Source: Kosakonia pseudosacchari (GTDB lineage Bacteria > Pseudomonadota > Gammaproteobacteria > Enterobacterales > Enterobacteriaceae). From it: a DNA stretch of 64,000 nt. Where the stretch lies: positions 62,001 through 126,000 of the forward strand of contig NZ_FXWP01000011.1 in assembly GCF_900184035.1 (NCBI RefSeq). The letters are read 5' to 3'. This document shows positions 36,225 to 48,036 of this stretch, one piece after another (position 1 is the first letter of the stretch; the number at the start of each line of letters is the position of its first letter). A program made the position numbers and the translations under genes. The notes beneath the pieces are model-generated. The model saw only the letters and a program-made list of their open reading frames with translations. It made no database searches and had not been told where the DNA came from.

Positions 36225-37766
36225 TCAGGCCGCCACTTCCGGAGAGCGCTCTTCTTCGATTTTCAGCCGCCAGCCAGTCACGGCTTCCCAGTATTCCTGC
36301 TCTTTTTCCAGATCCAGCAACACCAGCGCGTTCTGGCTGAACCAGTCGTGCGGGAAGCTGAGTGTCCAGTGATTGGCATCGGTTGTCAGGCGCAATGTCG
36401 GCGGCGTAGTGGTCGCCTGGCGCTGGTTATTCAGCAGCACGCCAAGACGTAAGATTTGCACCAGCGGCAAATACTGTTTCTTTTTAAACAGCGTAAAGCG
36501 CGGCAAATCATCAAGCTTGATAGCCTTACGGTGGCAGCGCACCAGCGTCGCCATCATCAGCTGTTGCTCCTGATTAAAACCGGGCAGATCGCTGTTTTGC
36601 AGAATGTACGCCGAATGGCGGTGCATCCCGCTGTGGTTAATATTTAGCCCTACTTCGTGCAACATCGCAGCCCATTTCAGCAACGCCGCCAGTTGCGGGT
36701 TAGCGAGCTTCGAGTTTTGCGCCAGCCATTGATCGTAGATCTGGGTAGTGGTCTCCAGCACACGTCGCGCCTGTTCACGGTCAATATTGTACTGGCTGGC
36801 CAGGCTCTGCGCGGTGCGACTGCGAATATCCTGATGGCGGAAGCGGCCTTCCATCTCATACAGCACGCCTTCGCGCAGTGCGCCGTCGGAAAGGCGCAGC
36901 TCGCGGATCGCCAGCGCATCGAACACGCCGCAAAGAATAGCCAGCCCCGGTACAAACACCGCTTTACGCTCTTCGGAAAGGCCTGGCAGGCTCAGTTCGC
37001 TGAAACTTTTATATTTCAGCACTTCGGCGACCAGCTTCTCCAGCCGTTCCGGGGTGATAAATCCGTCTTTCTCGCCGGAGGCGATCAGCACTTCGTGGGC
37101 GGCTTTAATGCTGCCGGATGCGCCAAGCGCGACATTCCAGCCCTGAATGCGGAACTGCCACGCCAGCGACTCCAGCTTCTGTGTTGCCGCCATGCGCGCG
37201 CGGCGAAAGTTTTCGCCGTTAATCGTGCCGCCCATAAAATACATCTGCGCAAAGCTCACGCAGCCCATACGGCGGCTTTCCACCAGCTTCGGCTCGAAAT
37301 CCTCACCTATCACTAATTCGGTAGAGCCGCCGCCGATATCGATCACCAGCTTGCGGCCTTTTTCCGGCTGCGTATGTTCCACGCCCATAAAAATCAGGCG
37401 CGCTTCTTCATTACCTGGAATGATTTCAATCGGGTAGGGGATCACTTTTTCAGCGCGTTTAAGAAACTCTGTGGCGTTCAACGCCTGGCGCAACGTGTGC
37501 GTACCGACAATGCACACGCTTGCCGGATCAAAGCCCTGCAGGCGCTCGGCGAACAGCGACAGGCAAGCCAGCCCGCGCTCCATTGCCTCTTCGCTCAGCA
37601 TGTTATTGCTGTCCAGACCATCTGCCAGGTGCACGCGCTGTTTCAGGCGGCCGATGATCTGCATTGCGCCGTCGACCACACGCGCAATGACCATATGGAA
37701 ACTGTTTGAACCCAGGTCGACCGCGGCAAATTCCTCCGGTCGTGGCGTCTTTTCTTGTATCGGCAT
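36225..37766 (-). CDS. ppx: exopolyphosphatase
   Basis: Processively releases phosphate from inorganic polyphosphate; 513 residues as in E. coli. Two actin-like domains with [14 protein letters not shown] (about 15-28) and [13 protein letters not shown] (about 143-155), then an HD-like helical domain and a C-terminal domain. It starts three bases after the ppk stop, so the two form one operon. Confidence 0.97.
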   Translation of the reverse strand: MPIQEKTPRPEEFAAVDLGSNSFHMVIARVVDGAMQIIGRLKQRVHLADGLDSNNMLSEEAMERGLACLSLFAERLQGFDPASVCIVGTHTLRQALNATEFLKRAEKVIPYPIEIIPGNEEARLIFMGVEHTQPEKGRKLVIDIGGGSTELVIGEDFEPKLVESRRMGCVSFAQMYFMGGTINGENFRRARMAATQKLESLAWQFRIQGWNVALGASGSIKAAHEVLIASGEKDGFITPERLEKLVAEVLKYKSFSELSLPGLSEERKAVFVPGLAILCGVFDALAIRELRLSDGALREGVLYEMEGRFRHQDIRSRTAQSLASQYNIDREQARRVLETTTQIYDQWLAQNSKLANPQLAALLKWAAMLHEVGLNINHSGMHRHSAYILQNSDLPGFNQEQQLMMATLVRCHRKAIKLDDLPRFTLFKKKQYLPLVQILRLGVLLNNQRQATTTPPTLRLTTDANHWTLSFPHDWFSQNALVLLDLEKEQEYWEAVTGWRLKIEEERSPEVAA

Positions 37767-37769
37767 AGG

Positions 37770-39830
37770 TTAGTCGGGCTGTTCGAGTGATTTGATGTAG
37801 TCGTAAATCGCCAGTTGCGCGCGCACTTTACGGCGGTTGCCGCGCGGCACATAGCGATTACTCAGTTCTTTATCGATGTACCTGGCTTTCACGGTATCAC
37901 TTAACAGCAAATCAATGATATCCAGAACGCGCTGTTTAAGGCGCGGATCGAGCAGCGGTGCGGCCACTTCGATACGGTAATCGATGTTACGTGTCATCCA
38001 GTCTGCGGAGGAGAGATAAACGCGTTTATCGCCGCCGTTCTCAAAAATATAGATGCGATCGTGCTCAAGATAACGATCAACGATACTGGTGACACGAATA
38101 TTTTCGCTGATGCCTTCCAGTTGCGGAATAAGTGAACACATGCCGCGCACCAGCAGGTTCACTGGCACGCCGGAACTGGAAGCGGTATACAGCCTGTCCA
38201 CCAACCCTTTATCGACCAGGTTGTTCAGCTTCAGCGTAATGCCAGAAGGTTTACCTTCCTGCGCGTTAGCGATCTCCGTGTCGATCATATCGTACAGCAG
38301 GCGACGCGAGTTCTGCGGCGACACCAGCAAATAATCGAAACTCACCGGGCGATAGGGGTTTTCAATAAAGTTGAACACCCGGCGCACTTCATTGGTAATG
38401 CGCGCATCGGCCGTGATCAGCGAGTAGTCTGTGTAAAGCCGTGCGGTTTTTTCGTTAAAGTTGCCGGTACCGATGTGCGCATAGCGCACGATCTCTTCCC
38501 CTTCCATACGGGAAATGAGGAACAGTTTGGCGTGAATTTTTAAGCCCGGTGCCGAGAAGATCACCTGCACGCCCGCTTCCGTCAGCCGTTTCGCCCAGTG
38601 GATGTTGGCTTCTTCGTCGAAACGCGCCTGTAACTCCACCACCACGGTCACTTTTTTACCGTTATGCGCCGCGTGGATCATCGAATCGATAATGCGCGAA
38701 TCTTTCGCCACGCGGTAAATGTTAATTTTGATCGCCAGCACGCTCGGGTCGAACGACGCCTGGCGCAGCAGCTCCAGCACGTGTTCAAAGGTGTGGTACG
38801 GATAATAGAGCAGCACATCGCGTTCGCGAATGGCGTCAAAACCGTTGCGGAACTTATCAAACCAGATGTGACGCAGGCGCGGCAGCGGTTTGTTGACAAG
38901 GTTGGCTTTGCCGACATTGGGAAAACCAATAAAGTCTTTGAAGTTGTGGTAACGCCCGCCAGGAATAATGGAGTCATAACGGGAGATGGTCAGCTTTTCA
39001 CGCAGCATCTCGACCATGGCATCGGGCATATCGCGTTGATAAACAAAACGCACCGGCTCGGCGGTCAGACGCTGTTTCAGGCTGGAGGACATCAGCTCCA
39101 TCAGGCTCGATTCCATTTCGTGCACCAGGTCATATTCGGCGTCACGGGTCATTTTCATCGAGTACGCGTTCAGCGCGTCATAATCGAAGAAGCCTTTAAA
39201 GATATCATCCAGGCAGTAACGCAGAATGTTATCCAGCAGAATCATCGGCTTGCGACGGCGCGGCGTTTCCGGCGGCAGGTTAACAAAGCGCGGCACTTTA
39301 TCTGACGGGATCTCCAGCAGCGCGTAACGGATTTCGTCGCCGCGAATAATCTCAACCGCCAGGTAGGTGTAATCATCTTTTAAGAAGCGTACCAGGTTGG
39401 TTTCGCGGTTAATCAGCGTCGGGGTAATGTGCTGGCGCAAATATTGTTTGAAGTAATTGCGCAGCCAGCTCTGCTGGTTTTGCGAAAGCTGACGTTCGTT
39501 AATCAGGAAAATTTGATTGCGCGCCATCTCAAGCAGCAAGTCGTTGTACAGACTGTCAAACTCTTGATCGGCTTTCAGTACGCGGGACTGGATCTTGCCC
39601 AGCAGATGGCGGGAGTTCGTGGTAACGCCTTGCTCTTCGCTAATGATTAAGCGGCGTTTCAGTTCAGCAAAACGGACTTTATAAAATTCGTCGAGGTTGT
39701 TGGAATAGATCCCCAAAAAACGCATGCGTTCGATAAGTGGGTTACTTTTGTCGGCGGCTTCCTGGAGAACACGTTCATTGAAGCACAACCAGCTTAGTTC
39801 TTTTTCGAGATATAACTTTTCCTGACCCAT
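37770..39830 (-). CDS. ppk: polyphosphate kinase
   Basis: Makes inorganic polyphosphate from ATP at the inner membrane; 686 residues, two fewer than E. coli (gap at DKFRNGFD). The autophosphorylated histidine is about His433 in [13 protein letters not shown]; a second catalytic His lies in [18 protein letters not shown]-like C-terminal domains are intact. Upstream on this strand a CATAAT -10 (about 39939-39944) with TGGACA at 18 bases is a plausible promoter. Confidence 0.97.
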   Translation of the reverse strand: MGQEKLYLEKELSWLCFNERVLQEAADKSNPLIERMRFLGIYSNNLDEFYKVRFAELKRRLIISEEQGVTTNSRHLLGKIQSRVLKADQEFDSLYNDLLLEMARNQIFLINERQLSQNQQSWLRNYFKQYLRQHITPTLINRETNLVRFLKDDYTYLAVEIIRGDEIRYALLEIPSDKVPRFVNLPPETPRRRKPMILLDNILRYCLDDIFKGFFDYDALNAYSMKMTRDAEYDLVHEMESSLMELMSSSLKQRLTAEPVRFVYQRDMPDAMVEMLREKLTISRYDSIIPGGRYHNFKDFIGFPNVGKANLVNKPLPRLRHIWFDKFRNGFDAIRERDVLLYYPYHTFEHVLELLRQASFDPSVLAIKINIYRVAKDSRIIDSMIHAAHNGKKVTVVVELQARFDEEANIHWAKRLTEAGVQVIFSAPGLKIHAKLFLISRMEGEEIVRYAHIGTGNFNEKTARLYTDYSLITADARITNEVRRVFNFIENPYRPVSFDYLLVSPQNSRRLLYDMIDTEIANAQEGKPSGITLKLNNLVDKGLVDRLYTASSSGVPVNLLVRGMCSLIPQLEGISENIRVTSIVDRYLEHDRIYIFENGGDKRVYLSSADWMTRNIDYRIEVAAPLLDPRLKQRVLDIIDLLLSDTVKARYIDKELSNRYVPRGNRRKVRAQLAIYDYIKSLEQPD

Positions 39831-40061
39831 TCCTGTTTACACTCCGGTTCTTGCTCGGGACACGGCAAATCCTTCTCGCTCTCGCGGTGCCCTGACTGAC
39901 AGGTGAACGTTGCTGGCGTCCCTTCGTATGACACAACTTATTATGGCGAGCTTTGCCGTCAGATGTCCAACTGTGCCAAAAAAGTATGACAGTAATCCGT
40001 TTTTCGCATCTAAGATGATGGAAATAAAGTAACTTTTCTTTTTGCAGGGGAGAGGGAAGAA

Positions 40062-40083
40062 ACCCTGCCGCGGCGGGCAGGGT
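40062..40083 (-). terminator. possible terminator after purN
   Basis: Stem ACCCTGCC / GGCAGGGT around a short GC loop, 22 bases beyond the purN stop, followed on the minus strand by TTTCTTCCCTC rather than a clean T-run. Confidence 0.5.
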
Positions 40084-40104
40084 GAAAAGCGATAAATTGA
40101 GTAA

Positions 40105-41867
<1,763 letters not shown>

Positions 41868-41912
41868 TTAAGGGCGCGGCGGATTCTTGCGATATACTCT
41901 TTTCCAGTCTGA

Positions 41913-41926
41913 TTGATCGCGATCAA
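41913..41926. promoter_or_regulatory. FNR-consensus palindrome between purM and upp
   Basis: TTGATCGCGATCAA is a fully symmetrical 14-base match to TTGAT-N4-ATCAA. Its centre lies about 52 bases before the upp start site, not a standard FNR activation position, so its activator may be another factor or it may act as a repressor site. Confidence 0.5.
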
Positions 41927-41959
41927 GCGCCTTTCTGTAGCGCGACGGAGAAAAAGCGG

Positions 41960-41981
41960 TATAATCCGGCGATTTTTTTTG
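41960..41981 (+). promoter_or_regulatory. upp promoter with reiterative-transcription start
   Basis: The -10 TATAAT (41960-41965) is followed by the initially transcribed sequence GATTTTTTTTG (41971-41981). The same G-A-T8-G start in E. coli makes RNA polymerase stutter U residues when UTP is high, releasing aborted transcripts. That mechanism links upp-uraA expression to pyrimidine supply. Confidence 0.8.
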
Positions 41982-42014
41982 TGGCTGCCACCTGTCAGGG
42001 GAAAGGAGAAGAGT

Positions 42015-42641
42015 ATGAAGGTCGTGGAAGTAAAACACCCACTCGTCAAACACAAGCTGGGCCTGATGCGAGAGAACGACATCAGCACCAAACGCTTTCG
42101 TGAACTCGCCTCAGAAGTGGGCAGCCTGCTGACCTATGAAGCAACGGCCGATCTGGAAACCGAAAAAGTCACTATCGAAGGCTGGAACGGCCCGGTTCAG
42201 GTTGATCAAATAAAAGGTAAGAAAATCACCGTCGTGCCGATCCTGCGCGCCGGTCTGGGTATGATGGAAGGCGTGCTGGAGCACGTACCGAGCGCGCGTA
42301 TCAGCGTCGTTGGCATCTACCGTAATGAAGAGACGCTGGAGCCGGTACCGTATTTCCAGAAACTGGTGTCCAATATTGACGAGCGTATGGCGCTGGTGGT
42401 TGATCCGATGCTGGCGACCGGCGGTTCGATGATCGCTACCATCGACCTGCTGAAAAACGCCGGTTGCCACAGCATTAAAGTGCTGGTGCTGGTTGCCGCG
42501 CCGGAAGGTCTGGCGGCGCTGGAAAAAGCGCACCCGGATGTTGAACTGTACACCGCGTCGATTGACCAGGGGCTGAATGAGCACGGATACATTATTCCGG
42601 GCCTCGGCGACGCCGGCGATAAAATCTTTGGTACGAAATAA
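42015..42641 (+). CDS. upp: uracil phosphoribosyltransferase
   Basis: Salvages uracil to UMP with PRPP; 208 residues as in E. coli. PRPP loop [11 protein letters not shown] (about 130-140) and the uracil-binding [12 protein letters not shown] near the end are intact. Start at the ATG behind AAAGGAGAAGAGT. It is followed by uraA. Confidence 0.97.
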   Translation: MKVVEVKHPLVKHKLGLMRENDISTKRFRELASEVGSLLTYEATADLETEKVTIEGWNGPVQVDQIKGKKITVVPILRAGLGMMEGVLEHVPSARISVVGIYRNEETLEPVPYFQKLVSNIDERMALVVDPMLATGGSMIATIDLLKNAGCHSIKVLVLVAAPEGLAALEKAHPDVELYTASIDQGLNEHGYIIPGLGDAGDKIFGTK

Positions 42642-42655
42642 CTGATTAGAAATCG

Positions 42656-42685
42656 AAAGCCGACTTTGATAGTCGGCTTTTTTTT
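42656..42685 (+). terminator. terminator/attenuator between upp and uraA
   Basis: Ten-base perfect stem AAAGCCGACT / AGTCGGCTTT, loop TTGAT, long T-run. As uraA depends on the upp promoter in E. coli, partial read-through is expected. Confidence 0.9.
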
Positions 42686-42750
42686 GGAATTCATAACACT
42701 GCCCGCCATTTTGGACGGGCGGACAACAACAACACTCAGAGGAAAACACT

Positions 42751-44040
42751 ATGACGCGCCGTGCTATCGGGGTAAGTGAAAGACCGCCGCTTTTGCAGAC
42801 CATCCCGCTTAGTTTACAGCATCTGTTCGCCATGTTCGGCGCAACGGTGCTGGTGCCAATCCTGTTCCACATTAACCCGGCCACCGTGCTGCTGTTTAAT
42901 GGTATCGGGACACTGCTCTATATCTTTATTTGTAAAGGGAAAATCCCGGCCTATTTAGGTTCCAGCTTTGCGTTTATTTCCCCGGTGCTGCTGTTGCTGC
43001 CGCTGGGCTACGAAGTGGCGCTCGGTGGGTTCATTATGTGCGGCGTGCTGTTCTGCCTTGTCTCGTTCATTGTGAAAAAAGCGGGCACCGGCTGGCTGGA
43101 TGTGATGTTCCCGCCTGCGGCGATGGGCGCAATCGTTGCCGTCATCGGTCTGGAACTGGCGGGCGTGGCGGCGAATATGGCCGGTCTGCTGCCAGCGGAA
43201 GGGCAGTCTGCGGATTCCAAAACCGTGATCATCTCGCTGGTGACGCTGGGCGTGACGGTGTTTGGCTCGGTGCTGTTCCGTGGCTTTATGGCGATTATCC
43301 CGATTCTCATTGGCGTGCTGGCGGGCTACGCGCTCTCCTTCGCGATGGGCGTTGTCGATACCACGCCGATTGCCCAGGCGCACTGGTTCGCGCTGCCGAC
43401 GTTCTATACCCCGCGTTTTGAGTGGTTTGCCATTTTCACTATTCTGCCGGCAGCGCTGGTGGTGATTGCCGAACATGTGGGTCACCTGGTCGTGACGGCG
43501 AATATCGTCAAAAAAGATCTGATCCGCGATCCGGGTTTGCACCGCTCCATGTTCGCCAACGGCCTTTCAACCATGATCTCCGGCTTCTTCGGTTCCACGC
43601 CGAACACCACCTACGGCGAGAACATCGGTGTGATGGCCATTACCCGCGTGTACAGCACCTGGGTGATTGGCGGGGCGGCGATTATCGCTATTCTGCTCTC
43701 CTGCGTCGGTAAACTGGCGGCGGCTATCCAGATTATCCCGGTGCCGGTAATGGGCGGTGTTTCCCTGCTACTGTACGGCGTAATCGGTGCTTCCGGTATC
43801 CGCGTGCTGATCGAATCGAAAGTGGATTACAGCAAAGCGCAAAACCTGATCCTGACCTCCGTTATTCTGATCATCGGCGTCAGCGGCGCGAAAGTGCACA
43901 TTGGTGCCGCCGAACTGAAAGGCATGGCGCTGGCGACGATCGTCGGTGTGGGTCTGAGCCTGATCTTTAAACTGATTAGCGTACTGCGCCCGGAAGAAGT
44001 GGTGCTGGACGCGCCAGAAGACGACGCTGCAAAGTCATAA
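42751..44040 (+). CDS. uraA: uracil:proton symporter
   Basis: Inner-membrane NCS2 transporter with 14 membrane segments, 429 residues as in E. coli. The substrate and proton sites are the Glu of VIAEHVGHL (about 241) and the Glu of TTYGENIG (about 290). Works with upp for uracil uptake and capture. Confidence 0.97.
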   Translation: MTRRAIGVSERPPLLQTIPLSLQHLFAMFGATVLVPILFHINPATVLLFNGIGTLLYIFICKGKIPAYLGSSFAFISPVLLLLPLGYEVALGGFIMCGVLFCLVSFIVKKAGTGWLDVMFPPAAMGAIVAVIGLELAGVAANMAGLLPAEGQSADSKTVIISLVTLGVTVFGSVLFRGFMAIIPILIGVLAGYALSFAMGVVDTTPIAQAHWFALPTFYTPRFEWFAIFTILPAALVVIAEHVGHLVVTANIVKKDLIRDPGLHRSMFANGLSTMISGFFGSTPNTTYGENIGVMAITRVYSTWVIGGAAIIAILLSCVGKLAAAIQIIPVPVMGGVSLLLYGVIGASGIRVLIESKVDYSKAQNLILTSVILIIGVSGAKVHIGAAELKGMALATIVGVGLSLIFKLISVLRPEEVVLDAPEDDAAKS

Positions 44041-44053
44041 ACATCGTGCAGAA

Positions 44054-44080
44054 TTGAACCGGGCCTTGTGCCCGGTTCAA
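44054..44080. terminator. hairpin after uraA
   Basis: Eleven-base perfect stem TTGAACCGGGC / GCCCGGTTCAA with a five-base loop but no T-run. Either a weak terminator or an RNA-stabilising end. Confidence 0.5.
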
Positions 44081-44139
44081 ACCTTGCAACATTTTGTGAT
44101 AGACTCACTGCGTTTTTTGTAAGCCTTGTTGAGGTACCT

Positions 44140-44841
44140 CTGAACACGCCGGCACAGCTCTCCCTGCCATTGTATTTACCCGATGATGAAACCTTCGCGA
44201 GTTTCTGGCCGGGTGATAACCCCTCTTTACTGGCGGCACTGCAAAACGTTCTGCGCCAGGCGCACAGCGGATATATCTATTTCTGGTCGCGTGAAGGCGC
44301 GGGGCGCAGCCATTTGCTGCATGCGGCTTGTGCCGAACTCTCCCAGCGCGGTGATGCCGTCGGCTATGTGCCACTCGATAAGCGTACCTGGTTTGTGCCG
44401 GAAGTACTGGATGGGATGGAGCAACTCTCGCTGGTGTGTATCGACAATATTGAATGCGTGGCCGGTGACGAGCCGTGGGAGATGGCGATTTTCAACCTCT
44501 ACAACCGCATTCTGGAACAGGGCAAAACCCGCTTGCTGATAACCGGCGACAGGCCTCCGCGCCAGCTCAACCTGGGGCTGCCGGATCTGGCCTCACGGCT
44601 GGACTGGGGACAAATCTACAAGCTGCAACCGCTTTCCGACGAAGACAAATTACAGGCCTTACAGCTGCGGGCGCGGATCCGTGGGTTTGAGCTGCCGGAA
44701 GACGTGGGGCGGTTTCTGTTAAAACGGCTGGACAGAGAAATGCGCACCCTGTTCGATACGCTGGATGAACTGGATCGCGCGTCGATCACCGCTCAGCGCA
44801 AGCTGACCATTCCGTTCGTCAAAGAGATCCTCAAACTCTGA
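44140..44841 (+). CDS. hda: DnaA regulatory inactivator Hda
   Basis: AAA+ DnaA homologue that, with the DNA-loaded sliding clamp, drives hydrolysis of DnaA-ATP and so prevents over-initiation. Using the CTG at 44140-44142 gives 233 residues beginning [13 protein letters not shown], with GAGG five bases upstream. E. coli Hda is likewise read from CTG. The clamp-binding motif is QLSLPL (6-11), the P-loop variant [10 protein letters not shown] (51-60), the Walker B VCIDNIE, and the arginine finger lies in the DLASRLDWG region. Longer ATG or GTG starts would run into the uraA hairpin. Confidence 0.94.
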   Translation: MNTPAQLSLPLYLPDDETFASFWPGDNPSLLAALQNVLRQAHSGYIYFWSREGAGRSHLLHAACAELSQRGDAVGYVPLDKRTWFVPEVLDGMEQLSLVCIDNIECVAGDEPWEMAIFNLYNRILEQGKTRLLITGDRPPRQLNLGLPDLASRLDWGQIYKLQPLSDEDKLQALQLRARIRGFELPEDVGRFLLKRLDREMRTLFDTLDELDRASITAQRKLTIPFVKEILKL

Positions 44842-44869
44842 ACCCTCGCCAGACCGACGAGGGTTTTTT
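44842..44869 (+). terminator. rho-independent terminator after hda
   Basis: Stem ACCCTCG / CGAGGGT followed by six T, between hda and the convergent yfgD. Confidence 0.85.
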
Positions 44870-44873
44870 AATG

Positions 44874-45230
44874 CTACAAAATCTCCAGCACCTGCTCCGG
44901 CGGGCGACCGATGCGCGCTTTACCGTGGCTAACGACAATCGGGCGTTCAAGCAGTTTTGGGTTATCCACCAGTGCCTGCACCAGTTGCGCTTCCGTCAGT
45001 GCGCTATCGCTAAGCTGTAATTCTTTATAGAGATCTTCTTTGCTGCGCATTAGCTCGCGCGCACTGGACATGCCGAGCATTTTCAGCAGCTTTTGCACCG
45101 TCGCTGCGTCCGGTGGCGTCTCGAGGTAGAGCACCACGTCTGGTTCAACACCGTGCTCCTTCAGCAGCGCCAGCGTTTCACGGCTCTTTGAGCAGCGTGG
45201 GTTATGGTAAATCTTCACCGTCTCTGACAT
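44874..45230 (-). CDS. yfgD: YfgD, ArsC-family glutaredoxin-dependent reductase-like protein
   Basis: 118 residues (E. coli 119). Thioredoxin-fold ArsC family with the active-site motif HNPRC13SKSRE and the downstream RPIVVSHGKARIGRPPE. Often annotated arsenate reductase, but no ars genes are near and the downstream arginines should be compared with true ArsC before assuming that activity. Starts 12 bases after bepA and is probably co-transcribed. Confidence 0.9.
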   Translation of the reverse strand: MSETVKIYHNPRCSKSRETLALLKEHGVEPDVVLYLETPPDAATVQKLLKMLGMSSARELMRSKEDLYKELQLSDSALTEAQLVQALVDNPKLLERPIVVSHGKARIGRPPEQVLEIL

Positions 45231-45242
45231 CTCTTCTCCTTA

Positions 45243-46709
45243 TTACATTTTCTGGTACGGCTTGAACCGTTGCTGCAACTCGCGTAACTGGTCGATACGC
45301 GCATCGTAACGTGCCTGTTGCAGGCTGCCGAGCTTCACCTGCGAACTGGCGCTACTCAGCAAGGTAATGGCCTGATCCAGCTTGCCCACCAGCGCTAACC
45401 CTTCCGCACGCGCGGCCAGCTCCTGATCGCGGTTATTCAGCGCCGCTTCGGCCTGCGCCAGTAAATCCCAGCCGTTGACATCCTCTTTATACGTAAAGGT
45501 GTAACGGTTAAGAATGCGCGCGGCTTCCCCTGGCTGACCACCTTCCAGGTAGGCGTTCGCCAGGTTGAGTTGTAGCACCGGGTTGGTTTTCAGTTCGCTG
45601 GCAGCATTGAGGCGTTTAATGGCGTCCGCGCTTTTGTTCTGCCCTAAATCGATATCGGTCGCCAGGTCGAGATACCAGGCGTTGTTCGGGCTGGCGCTCA
45701 ACAGCGGCTGCAAGGTTTTTGCCGCCTCGGCGTAATTTTTCGCTTCCATCGCCTGTAATGCCCGGCCATATTGCGCCGCGCGTTGTTCACGCACGTTGCC
45801 TTTCGACCAGCCATCCAGCAGATCGCTGGTGAGCTGGTTACGCCCGGAGTTGTACATGCCAAGCGTACGCGCTTTCGCCATATAGAACTCTTCGGACGAC
45901 TGCACCACCACCGGACGCATCTGGTTGGCGCGGTTGCGCGCATCTGACAAGCGGCTTTCCGGCAACGGGTGCGTCAGCAGAATTTCCGGCGGGCGTGTGG
46001 AGTAGCGTGACTGATCCAGCAGTTTTTCGAGGAAGGTCGGCATCGCCTGGGGGTCAAACCCGGCGCGTTGCAGCACCTGAATACCAATGCGGTCCGCTTC
46101 CTGTTCGTTCTGCTGGGTAAAACTGATAAGCCCCTGTTGGGTGCCAGCCAGCGTGCCGGTGAGCGCGCCCATCCCGGCTTGCGGGTTAGCCATCGCCAGC
46201 AAAATGGAACCCAGCACGCCCGCCCAGGTCAGCGGCGCGTTGCGTTTTTGGTCTTCCATCGCGCGCGCCAGGTGGCGCTGGGTGACGTGGGAAATTTCGT
46301 GCGCCATCACCGAGGCTAGCTGACTTTCATTATCCGTATAGCGGAACAGTGCCGAGTGCAGCACCACATTACCGCCAAAAAAGGCGAAGGCGTTGATCTC
46401 GTCGTTATTGACGAGATAGAAGTGGAAAGGAGTTTTGACCGAATCCGCGTGCGCCACCAGACGCATGCCGAGGGAATTAATGTACTGCACCAGCAGCGGA
46501 TCATTAATCAGCGGCGCGCTGCCGCGAAGCTGGCGAACGTAATAGTCGCCCATCTGCATCTCCTGACCAATGGAGAGCGTGCTTCCCGCCGAGGTGCCCA
46601 TATCCGGCAACGTGCTGTCTAATGAATCAGCCCACGTCGGGGCGATGCTACCTGCACTGAGTGCGGCAATAAGGGTTGCGACCAGCGTTCGTTTCAACTG
46701 CCTGAACAT
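45243..46709 (-). CDS. bepA: BepA, periplasmic metalloprotease and chaperone for outer-membrane assembly
   Basis: 488 residues (E. coli 487) starting at the ATG after AAAGAGG; in-frame sequence 35 codons upstream is not conserved. Signal peptide to about residue 28 (ending TWADS). M48 protease domain with zinc motif His137-Glu-Ile-Ser-His141 and the third ligand in [10 protein letters not shown]-terminal TPR domain (about 310-488) docks on the BAM/LptD machinery. It degrades stalled LptD and BamA and is sigma-E controlled in E. coli. Confidence 0.96.
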   Translation of the reverse strand: MFRQLKRTLVATLIAALSAGSIAPTWADSLDSTLPDMGTSAGSTLSIGQEMQMGDYYVRQLRGSAPLINDPLLVQYINSLGMRLVAHADSVKTPFHFYLVNNDEINAFAFFGGNVVLHSALFRYTDNESQLASVMAHEISHVTQRHLARAMEDQKRNAPLTWAGVLGSILLAMANPQAGMGALTGTLAGTQQGLISFTQQNEQEADRIGIQVLQRAGFDPQAMPTFLEKLLDQSRYSTRPPEILLTHPLPESRLSDARNRANQMRPVVVQSSEEFYMAKARTLGMYNSGRNQLTSDLLDGWSKGNVREQRAAQYGRALQAMEAKNYAEAAKTLQPLLSASPNNAWYLDLATDIDLGQNKSADAIKRLNAASELKTNPVLQLNLANAYLEGGQPGEAARILNRYTFTYKEDVNGWDLLAQAEAALNNRDQELAARAEGLALVGKLDQAITLLSSASSQVKLGSLQQARYDARIDQLRELQQRFKPYQKM

Positions 46710-46931
46710 AACCTCTTTCCTGTATTTTGGGTGACACACTGTTGACCTGCTTTCGGCGGCTTCGTTCCGGCTCACCGGCCTTCGAGTGTAGCCGCCTTCA
46801 CGGATGAAAAACACCGTCTTGCGCGGATTGCTATGTTTCCCGCAAAGGATACGAAAAGCGAAGTCTTTTTTGTGACATTTCGATACAATTCCACTCCTTA
46901 CCCCCGCTCAAGAGGCTCATGAAGGAACGTT

Positions 46932-47996
46932 ATGCTCGAAATGTTAATGCAGTGGTATCGCCGCCGCTTCAGCGATCCGGAGGCGATTGCGCTGCTGGTC
47001 ATTCTGCTCGCGGGGTTCTGTATTCTCTTCTTCTTCAGCGGCCTGCTCGCGCCGCTGCTGGTGGCGCTGGTGATCGCTTACCTGCTTGAGTGGCCTACCG
47101 CACGTCTGCAACGTATCGGCTGTTCGCGCACCTGGGCTGCGACCATAGTTCTGGTGCTGTTTGTCGGCATCCTGCTGGTGATGGCGTTTGTGGTGATGCC
47201 GGTTGCCTGGCAGCAGGGGATTTACCTGATCCGCGATATGCCCGGCATGTTAAGCAAACTCTCTGATTTTGCCGCCACCTTGCCGCGCCGCTACCCGGCG
47301 TTAATGGATGCGGGGATCATCGATGCGATGGCAGAAAACATGCGCTCCCGCATGCTGACAATGGGCGATTCGGTGGTGAAATATTCGCTCGCCTCGCTGG
47401 TCGGGCTGCTGACGCTGGCGGTCTATCTGGTGCTGGTGCCGCTGATGGTTTTCTTCCTGGTAAAAGATAAAGAGCAGATGCTTAACGCCGTGCGCCGCGT
47501 GTTGCCGCGCAACCGTGGGCTGGCGGGCCAGGTGTGGAAAGAGATGAACCAGCAAATCACCAACTACATCCGTGGCAAAGTGCTGGAGATGATTGTTGTC
47601 GGCATCGCCACATGGATCGGTTTTATCCTGTTTGGTCTCAACTACTCCCTGCTGCTGGCGGTGCTGGTTGGCTTCTCGGTGCTGATCCCCTATATCGGCG
47701 CGTTTGTCGTCACCATTCCGGTCGTTGGCGTGGCGCTGTTCCAGTTCGGGCTGGGCACCGAGTTCTGGAGCTGCTTCGCGGTCTATCTGATTATTCAGGG
47801 GCTGGACGGCAACCTGCTGGTGCCGGTGCTGTTCTCCGAAGCGGTGAACCTGCATCCGCTGGTGATCATTTTGTCGGTGATTATCTTCGGCGGGCTGTGG
47901 GGCTTCTGGGGCGTATTTTTCGCCATTCCGCTGGCGACGTTGATTCAGGCGGTGATCCACGCCTGGCCGGATTCACCGCCGGTGTCAGAAGAGTAA
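46932..47996 (+). CDS. perM: PerM, AI-2E family membrane protein
   Basis: 354 residues, about eight membrane segments, E. coli YfgO/PerM 353. The PF01594 pattern includes the long amphipathic region after TM3, the central VGLLTLAVYLVLVPLMVFFLVKDK and the final PLATLIQAVIHAW. Named a permease, but substrate unsettled. Divergent from bepA. Confidence 0.92.
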   Translation: MLEMLMQWYRRRFSDPEAIALLVILLAGFCILFFFSGLLAPLLVALVIAYLLEWPTARLQRIGCSRTWAATIVLVLFVGILLVMAFVVMPVAWQQGIYLIRDMPGMLSKLSDFAATLPRRYPALMDAGIIDAMAENMRSRMLTMGDSVVKYSLASLVGLLTLAVYLVLVPLMVFFLVKDKEQMLNAVRRVLPRNRGLAGQVWKEMNQQITNYIRGKVLEMIVVGIATWIGFILFGLNYSLLLAVLVGFSVLIPYIGAFVVTIPVVGVALFQFGLGTEFWSCFAVYLIIQGLDGNLLVPVLFSEAVNLHPLVIILSVIIFGGLWGFWGVFFAIPLATLIQAVIHAWPDSPPVSEE

Positions 47997-48000
47997 TCTT

Positions 48001-48029
48001 GCCGGGCGGCAGCCAGCTTGCCGCCCGGC
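48001..48029. terminator. bidirectional hairpin between convergent perM and the formate channel gene
   Basis: Eleven-base perfect stem GCCGGGCGGCA / TGCCGCCCGGC five bases after perM. No T-run on either side. The GC-rich shape also resembles a REP unit. Confidence 0.55.
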
Positions 48030-48036
48030 GTTCTCC

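Noticed and set aside
39969-39992. Pho box upstream of ppk (CTGTCATA on the minus strand)
   Set aside because: Only the first half matches the PhoB consensus; the second repeat 11 bases on does not.
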